Positions 1 through 11,257 of a stretch of DNA of 64,000 nt are shown one piece after another; position 1 is the stretch's first letter, and each line of letters begins with the position of its first letter. The position numbers were made by a program, and so were the translations under genes. The DNA is taken from contig OX031058.1 of assembly GCA_943736015.1 (NCBI GenBank), positions 22,221,001-22,285,000 of the forward strand, written 5' to 3'. The notes below the pieces were generated by a model that saw only the letters and a program-made list of their open reading frames with translations, made no database searches and was not told the origin of the DNA. The stretch comes from Tridacna crocea. Taxonomy: Eukaryota; Mollusca; Bivalvia; Cardiida; Cardiidae.

Positions 1-256
1 TGAGTAACATCTCAATTTGCCTTATGACTTTCAGATTGCTATAATGTACAGGCACACCTCTATCAGTCTTTGTTCAGTTACTCATTTGCAGCTAAAAAAA
101 TGAAATGATTTTTTAGATAAAAATTACTGCACTTTTTGGGTTGTTCACAGTCTGGGTCAGTGTAGAATAAGGATCTATAGCGTATTTTGAAGAGCGAACT
201 AGAATTTCTGCCAGAACTTTGTACAGTATTATTTCCAGGCCACTGGCTGGTATCTG

Positions 257-495
257 AACTCTTTACTACATGATCCTGGCTTCAACAACCCTGAGAAAAA
301 AGTCTATAGACAACATTGTGGGAAAAGGACAAAATGCTCAGTAAGCAGCATTTTCTTGAATTTCTCTTTTTCCAATATTTTCTACCCTATCGAAGTCAGA
401 AACCATCATAGTAACAAGATTTAATTAATTTTGTTGTCTGCAGATGCTTTCAATTTTGTCCAGTCCAAAAATCTGTTGTTTGGTAAAAAGAGTTA
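257..495 (+). mobile_element. TTAA-A MITE, diverged full-length copy
   Basis: The copy starts with a worn CTCTTTACTACATGATC tip and ends GGTAAAAAGAGTTAA. The central inverted repeat is partly decayed, with TCAGTAAGCAGCA in place of the usual apex. Confidence 0.7.
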
Positions 496-583
496 AAGGT
501 TGCTATAACAAGGATAAATTTTAGGCAGGAATGAATCTGTTCAGATTACAGTTCCTTGACAAAAGCTTTGCTGAGCCAGTGAT

Positions 584-814
584 TTAACTCTTTACCACAC
601 TACAAAAATATAGACTTGTCCAAATTGAAAGCATTCGCAGACGACAAAATAAATGTGACTCAGAAATTGAAACTTGATTTTCGAAGCAAGGAAACATTGA
701 GGGAAAAGGAGAAAATGCTGGTTATCAGCATTTTCTCCTTTTCCCACATTGTTTCAAAAGGCTTCTTTTCCCAGGTTTGTTAAAACCATGAAGGATTGTT
801 TGGTAAAGAGTTAA
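584..814 (-). mobile_element. TTAA-A MITE, full length
   Basis: TTAA stands at both ends. The apex reads AATGCTGGTTATCAGCATT. It lies about 90 bp after the copy at 257, in the opposite orientation, so the two could pair in a transcript. Confidence 0.8.
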
Positions 815-1102
815 ATTTGTGACTGATTATTCAAGTACTAGTTACAAGTACATTATTGACTGAACCACGTTATTGACTGAACCACGGGACCTATGCATTA
901 TTTACAGAAGTAACGATCTTTGAAAACATTGTGGAAAAAAAGGCATTTTTTGTTTTAGACATGTATACCAATAATTATTTGTACTTGAGTATTATACAAA
1001 AGAGGAGTATTTGATGAATAAGATACTGTCTCTGCAGAACAATATAGTTCAAAGGCGACTTTTTCCTTATTCCTCAACTTATCATCTCCTTTTTTTACCA
1101 AT

Positions 1103-1324
1103 GAACCCATTACCACACAATCCCTACTTTTGATGCCCCAGAGAAAGAAGCCTTTAGAAAACACTGTGGAAAAAGGAGAAAATGCTGGTAACCAGATGTT
1201 TCTCCTTTTCCCACAATGTTTTCTACCCTTGACAAAACAAATTTCAACTTTTCACTTTTATTTTGTAGTCTGCAAATGCTTTCAATTTCGAAAAACAAAA
1301 TTTTGTCATTTGGTAATGAGTTAA
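1103..1324 (+). mobile_element. TTAA-A MITE, full length
   Basis: The left tip is AACCCATTACCACACAATCC and the right end GGTAATGAGTTAA. The left TTAA has changed to GAAC. This ACCCATTACC/GGTAATGAG subtype, with GACGCCCC or GATGCCCC inside, recurs at 15305, 28499, 50828, 54951 and 58843 and looks younger than the rest. Confidence 0.8.
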
Positions 1325-1355
1325 TTGGTATGTCTGAAATGATAATGATTGTATT

Positions 1356-1520
1356 GTTTAACCTTTCCCCATGCATTCATGGAGAAAATATTACCAGCAT
1401 GTACAGCTTTTCCTATAATCTTTTTCTTCCTTGTGGGTCAAACCAATCTCTTGTGTCACATTTAGTTTGTAGTCTGCAAATGCTTTCAATTTAGAGGAGC
1501 TTAAAATTTCATCATGTGAT
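1356..1520 (+). mobile_element. TTAA-A MITE, strongly diverged
   Basis: Recognisable pieces are TTAACCTTTCCCCATGCATT at the left and GTAGTCTGCAAATGCTTTCA in the right half; the middle is eroded. Confidence 0.5.
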
Positions 1521-1523
1521 AAA

Positions 1524-2006
1524 ATGAAAAAGAGGGAGGTAATAGATCTACCAAACATTAGCCATGATTTACATGCTTTCACAAGGATACATGTATATAA
1601 TATATCCTCAAGTGATCAGGTTGAGGTTCAACTCTTTACTTTGCAAAGTTCACCGACAGTTCATAAACAAAAGATTAGTTCAGCTGAGTATAAATCAATC
1701 AATAATATTATGTTTGCAGTAACTTTAAAGCTGTACAGTCATAATTACATTTTTTTAGCTGGGTCAGCATTTTCTTCCTACAATGAAATACTCTATGCTT
1801 TGTTTGATTTTGACAGTATTTCAGTAAAATATATGTGGCAGCCAGTGCACCTATCTATGCTTTCCTGGACTTGTTTTTACCATGGCATGCATGATAACAT
1901 TCATTGTAAGCCTAAGGCTGTATTATCCCAGGTAGTCTTCAATCATCATGAAATTACTACTCTAAGGAGAGAATGGAATGAATCCTTTGGCTTCGACCAT
2001 CATTGA
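1524..2006 (+). other. 160-codon open frame, probably chance
   Basis: This is the longest uninterrupted frame in the window. The translation shows no domain, signal peptide or repeat that I recognise, is rich in residues expected from AT-rich random sequence, and has no clear splice partner. It starts in the tail of an eroded MITE. I list it only because it would be the first candidate if a transcript were found here. Confidence 0.15.
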
Positions 2007-2019
2007 TATCAGGATCTGC

Positions 2020-2110
2020 AGAAAAAATTTGGCCGAGTCAGGGGAATCAAACCAGCAGACCCTAGGTCTCATACCCTGTGTTCCCAGTTAACTCCTAACC
2101 ATGTACTATC
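2020..2110 (-). repeat. possible tRNA-like SINE remnant
   Basis: Read on the minus strand, GGTTTGATTCCCC resembles a tRNA B box (GGTTCGANTCC). A clear A box was not found. Confidence 0.3.
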
Positions 2111-2118
2111 CTAACTGT

Positions 2119-2168
2119 TGACAACCCTGAGAAAGGAGCCTTTTGAAAACATTATAGGGAAATTCTCT
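2119..2168 (+). mobile_element. TTAA-A MITE, left part of a copy split by two insertions
   Basis: GACAACCCTGAGAAAGGAGC followed by CTTTTGAAAACATTATAGGG is the left arm. The same copy resumes at 3161-3180 (CCACAATGTTCTCTACC) and again at 3386-3487 (TTTTTCAGTCACG, then TTTGGACAAGTCTTAA). Confidence 0.65.
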
Positions 2169-2169
2169 T

Positions 2170-3160
2170 TTTAGCGCTACTGGCTGAAAGCCAGCAGAGC
2201 TTATGTCATGGCCGGGTTTCCGTCGACCGTCTGTCTAGCCATCCGTCTGTCCGTGTGTCCGACCGTCTATCTGTCCCTTAGTCTTTTTCTTGTTTACGCG
2301 ATAAAGTCTGCATTTGTTGTCAGATTTTTGTGAAACTTGCAAAGTTTGTTCATGTCATCAATAGCTTCAACCCTATTGATTTTGAGAAAAATCCAACAAA
2401 CAATACGGGAAAAGTAGCCATTTCAAGTTGAAAATTTCCAATTCTTTTTTACACGATAAAGTCTTCATTTAGTGTCAGATTTTCGTGAAACTTGCACAAT
2501 TTGTTTATCTCATCAATAGCTTCAACCCTATGGATTTTGAGAAAGATCCCACAAAAAGTATGGGAAAAGTAGCCATTTCAAGTTTAAAATTTACATTTCT
2601 TGTTTATGCAATAAAGTCTTTATTTTAGGTCAGATTTCCATGAATTTTGCAGAGTTTGTTTATCTTATCAATAGTTTCAACCCTATTGATTTTGAAAAAA
2701 TTCCAACAAAGAGTATGGGAAAAGTAGCTATTTCAAGTTGAAAACTTGCATTTCTTGTTTACGCGATTCAGTCTTCATTTTTGGTCATTTTTCCATGAAA
2801 CTTGCAGAGTTTGTTTATCTCACCAATAGCTTTAACCCTATCGATTTTGAAAAAAATCTGACAAACAGTATGGGAAAAGTAGTCTTTTCAAATTGAACAA
2901 TTTCATTGCCTGTTTACATGATAAAGTATTTATTTGTGATCAGATTTTATGAATTTTTCAGCTTGTTTATACCATCAATAGCTTTTTAACTGGCTGTTGA
3001 ATTTGAAAAAATTCAACCAACAGTAATGGAAAAGTAGCCATTTTGAGTTGAAAATGTCAATTGTTTTTGTCTTTTTGCGTAATGAATTCCTATGTATGCT
3101 TTATTTAAAAGCAAACTCTCTGCCAGTTAGAGCATATTCGGGCCTATCAGGGCCTTCTAG
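2170..3160 (+). mobile_element. Non-autonomous element made of ~150-bp tandem units (family E), copy 1
   Basis: It opens TTTAGCGCTACTGGCTGAAAG and closes near GGGCCTATCAGGGCCTTCTAG. Inside are about five diverged units of roughly 150 bp, each with a CTTGTTTACGCGATAAAGTC block, a TCATCAATAGCTTCAACCCT block and GGGAAAAGTAGCCATTTCAA. A GTCCGTCTGTC-rich leader precedes the array. No open frame of note is present. It sits inside a TTAA-A copy. A second copy is at 14011. Confidence 0.75.
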
Positions 3161-3180
3161 TTTCCACAATGTTCTCTACC
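3161..3180 (+). mobile_element. TTAA-A MITE, middle piece of the split copy
   Basis: TTTCCACAATGTTCTCTACC continues the arm that broke off at 2168, so family E copy 1 inserted within this MITE. Confidence 0.6.
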
Positions 3181-3385
3181 GTCTATCTGTCCGTTAGTCT
3201 TTTTCTTGTTTACGCGATAAAGTCTGCATTTGTTGTCAGATTTTTGTGAAACTTGCAAAGTTTGTTCATGTCATCAATAGCTTCAACCCTATTGATTTTG
3301 AGAAAAATCCAAAAAACAATACGGGAAAAGTAGCCATTTCAAGTTGAAAATTTCCAATTCTTTTTTACATGATAAAGTCTTCATT
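3181..3385 (+). repeat. 205-bp near-identical copy of 2265-2469
   Basis: It matches the first family E unit with about three differences by eye (for example CCAAAAAACAAT against CCAACAAACAAT). It lies between two pieces of the host MITE and lacks the ends of the parent element. Confidence 0.8.
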
Positions 3386-3487
3386 CTCTGCCTTTTTGAA
3401 AATAAATTTTTAATTTTTCAGTCACGTTATGATTAATTTTAATTGTCTTCTTCAAAGTATTTTAAATTTGGACAAGTCTTAAGCATA
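3386..3487 (+). mobile_element. TTAA-A MITE, right part of the split copy
   Basis: TTTTTAATTTTTCAGTCACG and TTTAAATTTGGACAAGTCTT match the right half of the family; the last tip is lost. Confidence 0.55.
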
Positions 3488-3744
3488 TTATTATACTGAA
3501 AAGAAAATTTTTGAGATCTGATTGGTTAACATATAAGGAACATATTACATCATGTACCTTGGCAAATTGAACTACATAAAGCCAGTTTCCCTATTGAGTG
3601 CCCCGTAAACATCACTATATATACTTGCAATATAACATCCAAAATGGCAGCATGGATCGATCACCAGACTGCATGTTTAAGTGACATCAGTTTTCCAGTG
3701 ATGTCAGTTTTCATTGAATTAGGGCACTTAGAAGGGAATTTTAT

Positions 3745-3992
3745 ATTTTGTCAGCATACTCAATTTGTGAGACTATTAAACAGGAAAATGTCGCTTTACG
3801 CACTTTGAAAGGGTAAAACTTTGCAGTATGATAAATTTGTTGTGTGGTCAGGTGGCCGCGGGACTTAGTGGAAACTTTTTCACGGCTGTGTCAAATCATG
3901 TTGCTACGTCGCCTTCTGCACAGGGCGACATCATTCACCACAGCCGTGGACAAGTTTCCAAATCCCCTGCCACCTGACCGTACAACTACCGG
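3745..3992. mobile_element. Foldback element with GTCAGGTGGC arms (family H), copy 1
   Basis: Arms starting GTGGTCAGGTGGCCGCGGGA and ending GCCACCTGACCGTACAAC flank inner arms with CACGGCTGTG and CACAGCCGTG. About 100 bp before the hairpin (GTCAGCATACTCAATTTGTG onward) also recurs in the copy at 16280, so the mobile unit is larger than the hairpin. Confidence 0.7.
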
Positions 3993-4625
3993 TAATAATG
4001 TCCTGTGGTAAAGAATAAGAATACAAGAGGACCAGCCTATTTCATTTTTTCATTGAGATGCCAGATATGACTATATCCTTGTTGCTGACCATGTATTTTC
4101 TAGATCGGGGCCATCATGTAAATAAATCTGAAATTCATGGCAAACCAAGTCTGTGATCAAACTTAGTTTCTTTCAGTAACATGATTGCTTGTGCAAGTAA
4201 GACGAGTAGAAATCAAGGCCTTCAATGGAACTTTCAGTTAGAAATAAAGTTGCTCTGTTAGGTGTAAAAAATCAAATCTGTATTAATTTTGAAATTTCAT
4301 GTTTGGCTAAGTGGAGCATAAGATAAAATTAAAGCACAAACCGGAGCTGCACGAAACAGAACGGATTAGTGACTGAGGCACTATTGAAATTGGCATTACA
4401 CGGTATTTACACCTAATCAACAGATCATCAGCTCCAGTAACGTTTTGCTGTTATATTTAGTTGACACATTGATTCATCAATCATTAACCTTTCTCATGTT
4501 ATAAGTATACAGCAGTAATGAAAAACCTCATTGGTAACAGATGTTTTACATAACTAGATATTTCTGTGCTTTTTGTTGATTTTTTTTTCTCCCTTGCCCA
4601 TAACCCTATGCTAGATTCCCATGTG
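3993..4625. other. Unassigned non-coding DNA
   Basis: AT-rich sequence without a supported gene, array or recognisable repeat. Confidence 0.4.
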
Positions 4626-4854
4626 TAACTCATTACCAAACTACAGAATTTTAGGTTTGCCCAAATCTAAAGCATTTGCAGACAAAAAAAAGAAAAGTGA
4701 CTGAAAATTTGCAATTTGTTTTGTGAAGGGTAGAAAACATTGTGGGAAAAGGAGAAAATGCTGGTTACCAGCATTTTCTCCTTTTCCCACAATGCTTTCT
4801 AAATGCTTTTTCCTCAGGGTCGTCAACAGTAGGGATTGTGTGGTAATAGGTTAA
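4626..4854 (-). mobile_element. TTAA-A MITE, full length
   Basis: It begins AACTCATTACCAAACTACAG and ends GGTAATAGGTTAA. The central palindrome AATGCTGGTTACCAGCATT is intact, which suggests a fairly recent copy. Confidence 0.8.
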
Positions 4855-4962
4855 GCAATCTTGTGAATGAGTCATTGAAAAAATGCAGGAAAGTAAAATT
4901 GACTGGTAGTCAGAGTCCTTATTCACCTATCATTCTAAATTTCATTGTAGGTATTAGGTAGC

Positions 4963-5040
4963 ATTTTGGAATTTGAAAGTAACACAATTTCTGAGTGGCC
5001 TAGTCACACAGAAATTGTGTTGCTTTTAAATTCAGAAAAT
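4963..5040. repeat. Hairpin repeat (family F), copy 1
   Basis: Arms AATTTGAAAGTAACACAATT and AATTGTGTTGCTTTTAAATT surround a short loop. The copy at 5969 shares the AAAGTAACACAA arms, so this is a dispersed small foldback. Confidence 0.65.
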
Positions 5041-5870
5041 TCTTGAGAATAAGACTTAATTAATGTGTGTGAAAAGGGACCCTGCATTTTCTACTTCCTT
5101 GATAACTTTCTCTTTCCTGTCAAACGCAATTCCCACCATTTGGACCACACCTTTTCCTTTTGTCTCTAGATGCTGTACACTTTTACCGCTGAGCCATGCA
5201 AGACCCATTGTCTGCGCATGTCTTATGCTTTAAAGATTTGACCCATCTGCTATGACGCGTCACTGACCCCGTAAACTATGGAAAGGCAGGGCTTATACCA
5301 AAGCTTTTACCCAGGCCGGTAGAGGCTGTTTTAGTAAATGGCCGGCCCATTGGTTACATGCTAGCTGATCATAGCTGAATGAATTGCACCAGGTAGTGTT
5401 TTATTGAGTAAACATTAATTTATTTGATTCTAAATTCAAAGCAACGTTTGTCGCTTTGAAAAGTAGTTTTGTAAGCAAAATGCCCAAAAGACAATGTAGA
5501 TAGATGTGTATTTGTAGAATGCATTCTAGCAGGAGATAACAACACAGGACCTTGAAAGAGTTTTGAGCAATTAGTCTGGTGCTTTAGAGTGCCAAATTAA
5601 TCAAACAGACATTTTCAGGCAAGGACTTAGAAAACATTATTTAAGTGCTGTTACAAGTTTAATTACTTTTGTCTTGTATTTCAGCATACTCGACAGTATA
5701 AATTAAAGATCAGCCTACATGTTTTTGCAGTCTAATCTAGACTGGCCAAACTGTCTTTAAGAATGCTTTATGGTCATTGTGACATGGCTTGCCCATAGCT
5801 GAACATTATGTTTTGACTCCATCTTGATAGGTCGCTCGCAGCTGAACATTATGTTTTGCCACCATGTTAA
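5041..5870. other. Unassigned non-coding DNA
   Basis: No supported gene. Around 5775-5855 a phrase of the type AGCTGAACATTATGTTTTG is repeated once at a spacing of about 45 bp. Confidence 0.35.
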
Positions 5871-5875
5871 TGTAA

Positions 5876-5965
5876 CAGCCAGAGGCTTGGAAAGAATGTT
5901 GTTAAAAATATTGATAAAAGAAATTCCAGGATCTGTATCCACCAACCATTCTTTTCAATGTTCTC
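5876..5965 (+). repeat. SINE tail fragment
   Basis: CAGAGGCTTGGAAAGAATGT followed by AATTCCAGGATCTGTATCC matches the 3' part of a SINE also seen at 22675, 40020 and 56040. Confidence 0.45.
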
Positions 5966-5968
5966 AGT

Positions 5969-6084
5969 ATTATTCCTCAGGAATTTCTAAATTTGAAAGT
6001 AACACAACTTCTGATTGGCTAAACTAAATAGATTTGCCAATCAGAAGTTGTGTTACTTCCAACTTTAGAAATTGTTGGAGAATA
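5969..6084. repeat. Hairpin repeat (family F), copy 2
   Basis: Outer arms TTTCTAAATTTGAAAGTAAC and GTTACTTCCAACTTTAGAAA enclose CTTCTGATTGGCT and GCCAATCAGAAG. The arms are nearly perfect over about 45 bp. Confidence 0.7.
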
Positions 6085-6137
6085 AAACCAACAACTTTCT
6101 ATACCAAACTGTTTGGCTAGTTAGAACTTGTTTTAAT

Positions 6138-6352
6138 GCTTTAATGACAAAATTTTAGACAGGTTGAAATTCAAGGCATTTTCAGACGAAAAATTAAATG
6201 TTGCTACAATGGTGATTTCTATCTCTTATAGGGTAAAAAATATTGTGTGAAAAGGAGAAAGTGCTGGTTACCAGCATTTTTTCCTTTTTTCCTCAATGTT
6301 TTCAAAAGGCTTTTCTTTCAGGGCCGTTAAAAGTTTTGACCGTGGTAAATAG
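6138..6352 (-). mobile_element. TTAA-A MITE, degraded
   Basis: AATGACAAAATTTTAGACAG and GTGCTGGTTACCAGCATTTT are clear; both TTAA ends are gone. Confidence 0.55.
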
Positions 6353-6548
6353 TAAAGACCAAGTTAAAACTTTCTTAAGTATGGTTGGTGAAATTTGTTA
6401 ATGTCTCAGACAGGTTCTCATTTTGCCACATTGTTTGCACAAAATGTGTACTTGCATTGATTGTTCATTGAAGGTTATTATATATCATCCAAGCATGTTT
6501 GTCAAGAATGTTGAGACAGTTGTCAAACTTATCTCAGCAGGATAGAGG

Positions 6549-6755
6549 ACAGGATTTTAGACTCGTCCATTTAAAAGCGTGATTTTAGTTGAAAATTTCA
6601 GTCTAGTAGGAAAGACTGGGTATTTACCTTAAAAGGGTAGAGAGCATCATGGGGAATGGAGAAAATGCTTTTTAGCTGCATTCTCTCCTTCCTCACAATG
6701 TTTCAGAAGCCTGCCTCAGGATCTTTAGAACACGGAATTGTTTGGTAAAAGGTTA
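6549..6755 (-). mobile_element. TTAA-A MITE, degraded
   Basis: GGATTTTAGACTCGTCC at the left and TTGTTTGGTAAAAGGTTA at the right, with a decayed GAAAATGCTTTTTAGCTGCA core. Confidence 0.5.
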
Positions 6756-6796
6756 CTCGGTAAGTCAGTATTGAAGAAAAATTTGGCTTACTCTTA

Positions 6797-7000
6797 ACAA
6801 CATGGCAAAATGTTAGACTTGTCCAAAATTAAAAGCATAATTTACAGATAAATTCAATGTGGTTCAGATGATGGGAATTTTTGCTGGAAAGGTAAAAAGA
6901 ACTTAGCGAGGAAAGGAAGAATGCTGCATTTTCTTCTTTTCCCACAGTGTTCCCAGAAGCTTTTTTGCTTAAAGCCATTAAAACTCAAGATCATGTGTTG
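6797..7000 (-). mobile_element. TTAA-A MITE, degraded
   Basis: AAATGTTAGACTTGTCC and CATTTTCTTCTTTTCCCACA identify it. The left arm of the central hairpin has mostly been lost. Confidence 0.5.
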
Positions 7001-8260
7001 AAGACTGAACTGTTTTAAATATCTTTCTATCATTATTTATGAGTGGCCTGAATTGGTTATGGCTGGTTATTGTTTGTATGATGTTTTGATAATATCGCTG
7101 TTTCTGTGTAAGAGGCTGACTGCTTTAGCCACTTCATCTATTCAAGTGTCTCAGTTCCTACAGGGATGTTTTTCTTGGTTGCCAACAATGTTCGTCTTGC
7201 ATTAAATATTATGATCACTAAGAATTTTAACTGAGCATAATTATTGACAGTAGAATATGTATTTACTTTTAATACCCATTCTTTAAACCCATCACTGTTT
7301 TGTCCATCTGTCCCTGTCAGTGTGTATCCAGGTTATTGTCCCCTCTTTTCTTACACATAATGGAGCTTTCATTAAGCTTTCTAATATTCTTGTTTAAACA
7401 ATAAGGTCTCTTCGGGGCAGGAAAAGAGTTGGCCATCAAACTAAATACCTGATAGGGTGAATCTCAAGTCCTATGCCTGTAAAGTATTATTCATGTCATC
7501 TTTTAATACAAATGCATAGGTTTACCTGCAAAAAACAAATTAATAACGTAATTGTTAGTTTTAAAAACACCCGTATTACATGGTCTAAGATGGCAACGAG
7601 GCAAGGCACTGAGTTTACCATTAGAAAGATCAAGATTCTACAAAGATCTGTCTAACAAGAATGTTTTTGCTGTAAAGTGACTAAATTTATGTTTAGAGTG
7701 TTGTAAAACACTATTTTTTCAATCATTTGGTGTAAAGAAGAAAAAAATTTCATGAAGTGATCATGCAGTAAAACACAAAACATCTAATCAATGTTCAAAG
7801 GTTTATTTCCAAGGCTTGTTTTAAGGTAAGGCCTAGCTGTGTAATGCACTTCCGGTGATCATGGGGCAAAAATTCTAATTGGTTGATAAAACAAGGATTT
7901 ATGCAGAAATAATATTTTTACACGTTTCTAAAGGATCAGAAATTCTGTTTACATGTATGTCTATCTTGAAATTATTTCTTGATACTTTTATTATTTTTCT
8001 GAAAAGGGAGGTAATTATTATCTTGTTTTGAATTGAGAATATAGTGGTTTTAGATTTATAAATGATATTTCAAAGAAGGAAAAAATGGAAAAAATTAATC
8101 AGTGAAGGTAGTTCAATAATACTCATTTTTAATTATAGCTAATTTTGCAGAATGATATTTTAGTAGAAATAGCCTTTTCCATTACACAGGTCTTGCCGTA
8201 ACTGTGATAAAGGGTCCATGAAAATTACGTGAACAAGTCCGGTATATATATTACAGTTGT
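7001..8260. other. Unassigned non-coding DNA
   Basis: No gene or array supported. Sequence is AT-rich with short poly-A and poly-T runs. Confidence 0.4.
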
Positions 8261-8266
8261 ATCTAT

Positions 8267-8609
8267 CACAGCGGGGAATCACATGACACAACAACAACAA
8301 CAATGACAGATATTTGAAAAAATTTCCCGACTTCAGGTAAGAAAATCTTCAATAATTCCGACAATACATGACCGATTTTTTACCCTGGATAATTTGTTTG
8401 CTCATCAATAACTTTTTTATCAGGTGTTGTTTAAAAAATCTAACACATCAAGCAAATCCCCGGAGTCCTTCCGCCTTCTCTGTTTCAAACCAAATTCCAA
8501 TCGGTCACGTATTAACGGAATTATTGAAGATTTTCTTACCTGCAGTGGGGGAATTTCTTCAAATGTCGGTCATTGTTGTTGTCGTTGTGTCACGTGATTC
8601 CCCGCTGTG
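8267..8609. mobile_element. 343-bp element with ~94-bp terminal inverted repeats and 6-bp target duplication
   Basis: The ends are CACAGCGGGGAATCACATGA and TCACGTGATTCCCCGCTGTG. The arms match with few differences for about 94 bp, through AAGAAAATCTTCAATAATTC near the middle. ATCTAT stands directly outside both ends (8261-8266 and 8610-8615). A short (CAA)n stretch lies in the left arm. No transposase frame. I cannot name the superfamily: tips of CACAG with a 6-bp duplication do not fit cleanly the ones I know. Confidence 0.85.
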
Positions 8610-8619
8610 ATCTATTGAG

Positions 8620-9150
8620 GGTATATTTATTGACAGAAGCAATAGTAAGGAAACTTCATGTTGTGCTGGTCTACCAGTTCTGAAAGTATCAGCTCAAAAA
8701 CAACTGAAAACAGCTATCAAGCTTTTCATTCTTTGTACTGTAAAAGTGTTCTTATTTCTTTGAATTTTAAATAAAGGGGACTGTCATTCAATTCTTCGTT
8801 TTTTCAATGTGATTTCTACACCATGGAAAACATTTTTTGAATCATTTGTGCCAATGGGGTTGATTGTAGCTGAATAATATGTCAAGGACTTAATTTCATG
8901 CTGATATTGCAATTAATTTAGCAAACAAGAGAGAGTTTTGCTGCACAAAAGTGTGAATTGTCTTTAACTTCTCTGCTGTTTACAAAAACTGATTAGAATT
9001 AACATTAAATTGACATAAATGAACTTAGGCTGCATGAGTCAGCCCACGTGGACTGGCTCAGAATAATTATGTTGAACAGCACAATGGATTAGTCCTTCAT
9101 TTCAAAAACATTAGTTGTCGGTTACTTATTTAAGACATACACTCTGCATC
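8620..9150. other. Unassigned non-coding DNA
   Basis: No supported feature. Confidence 0.4.
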
Positions 9151-9154
9151 CCCA

Positions 9155-9380
9155 TTAACTCTTTACCAAACGACAAAGTTGTAGACCAGTCCAAATTGAA
9201 AGCATGTACAGGCAAAAGAATAAATGTGACTGAAAAATTGAAATTTGTTTTGGAAAGGGTAGAAAACATTGTTGGATAAGGAGAAAATGCTGGTTACCAG
9301 CATTTTCTCCCATTCCCACTATGTTTTCAAAAGGCTTCTGTCTAAAGGTCGTTAAAAGTCGGGATTGTGTGGCAATGAAT
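9155..9380 (-). mobile_element. TTAA-A MITE, near full length
   Basis: TTAACTCTTTACCAAACGAC opens it and AATGCTGGTTACCAGCATT is intact; the right tip is worn (GTGTGGCAATGAATAA). Confidence 0.75.
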
Positions 9381-9384
9381 AATA

Positions 9385-10300
9385 CCCTTCATTCAAAAGT
9401 TCAGCATAGTCATTTATTTTATGAAACTTGATTAACTATTTAAAGATACAGAGGGCTGATATCATCATAATCAAAAATGCCATCATTAGTCTGTCTAAAT
9501 TTTGAAAATATTGTTGTTTAGCTCTTGATTAGAGAGCTATAGTCTATAAATTGTTACATTTGTAATGCTAACTTGGTAAGTGTAGTCAACACATAAACCA
9601 TGTACAAAATGAAAAACCACATATTGATTGCACTATTAGTCCACAATTAGGTCCTTGAGGTATCATTATTGCTACAGTCAACCCAATTGCCACAAAATTT
9701 TAATGATTCAGACAATACTGAACATGTTCTAGAACATTCCATGGTGTAGAAAACACATTGAAAGACCAGAGCATTGCATGAAATTCTCCTTTTCCGAAAT
9801 ACAAAGACATCAAAACACATTTAGCATATAGAATGATAAGCATGCCTGTTTTGTTTAGTTGTTTTTGAGCAGAAAAACTGATACTAAATTAAGAAACGGA
9901 AGATCAACATTAACATTTTCTCATCAGAAGCATTGGCCTAGATAATGAAACGAAGTTTTTTACATGTGACAGCTGCCAAAAGTAAAGAGAGCTAATATGA
10001 AAATGCATTTGATTTAAATCATACCAGTTAAAAGTATGGGAATTCTTGTGAAGATTGTAATCTGTTACTGTATAGTTGGTCCCAGTGTTGATCGCTGGAA
10101 AAGAAATGAGAAAAGTGCAAGTCTTTGAGAAAAGATCAAGTAGACTAGAAGGGTCAACCACTTACTCAATGAATTGAATGAATACTGGTATATTGTAAGA
10201 GGTGATTGTCCCATCATGACTTAAGCAGTAATTAAGAATGAATTTGTAGTGGGTAAAAACAGTTTGCAACTGTTGCAGAAGGTAATACCTATGTGCAAGC
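9385..10300. other. Unassigned non-coding DNA
   Basis: No supported gene or repeat. Confidence 0.4.
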
Positions 10301-10440
10301 AGCTTAATCGTTCACCAAATGCTAATTTATGAAATAGACAGAATAGGATATGGGGACAGTGATTTTTTTTTCTGGTAGAGGAAATAGTATGACAAAAGAA
10401 CCAGTTTTTCAATACCAGCATTTTCTTCTTTTCCATAAAA
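10301..10440 (-). mobile_element. Possible TTAA-A remnant
   Basis: TTAATCGTTCACCAAATGCT and TACCAGCATTTTCTTCTTTT resemble the left tip and right core arm; the rest is not recognisable. Confidence 0.3.
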
Positions 10441-10585
10441 GTTGTTGAAGAAAAAGGTATGTGTTACTTGTACAGTTATAAAAACACCATGTGGTGTAAA
10501 GTCCACATTAAACTTTGTTCAGCCATGCCTTATCAAGAGTATCCTTGCTTTTGTATGCTACTTAAAGCATTAAAAACATAATTGT

Positions 10586-10810
10586 TTAACTCTTACCATT
10601 CAGTCTCAAGATTTAACAAACCTGAAAAGAAAGGCATTTTGAAAACATGGTAAAAGGAGCAAATGCTGGTAACCAGCATTTTTCTCCCTTTCTTACAATG
10701 TTTTCTATCCTTAGTAAAAAACAGAAGAAAATAATATAAGTTACATTTCACGTCTGCAAACACTTTCATTTTGGTCAAGGCCAAAATCTTGTCATTTGGT
10801 AAAGGGTTAA
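10586..10810 (+). mobile_element. TTAA-A MITE, full length
   Basis: TTAA at both ends, core AATGCTGGTAACCAGCATT, and the right half contains GTCTGCAAACACTTTCA. Confidence 0.8.
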
Positions 10811-11257
10811 ACTCTTACAGCATAAAATGAACAAGTCCATTTATTCAGTTAAGTCAAGAAATATGTGTGTAGCTGTGTCAAAAGATTTTTCCTTGGCCAT
10901 AGTTTAATAAAAAGAAGCAGATAATGAAGATCAAAGATTAGTCTGCTGGTTATGTGCTGTGTGATCTTTACCTGTTGGTAAAAGGTTGAATAAAAACAAA
11001 TACATGCATAACCTTAGACTGTTGTCAGTCCGTTAAATAGAGCCTTTTCATTAAAGAAAGTCATCAAGTAAAACTGCAAAAGAAAAAACTCTGTGTTCTC
11101 AATGTTCTGAATGTCTGATGTTAGATGAAGGGCATTACAACACATATTTCTGTGACCTTGCTGTAGTTGTGTACCTTGCTTATTAGAATGACTTAAATGC
11201 AGGGCCTGAATGCCAGGCTAGCATAACCTATATAAAGATATTTACCTTTTATTACAA
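10811..11257. other. Unassigned non-coding DNA
   Basis: No supported feature. Confidence 0.4.

Noticed and set aside
1524..2006. 160-codon frame as a gene
   Set aside because: It has no recognisable domain, no splice partner and starts within an eroded MITE; a frame this long is not surprising in 64 kb read in six frames.
2170..3160. Coding tandem repeat protein
   Set aside because: All frames of the ~150-bp units contain stops and the units differ by insertions not divisible by three.
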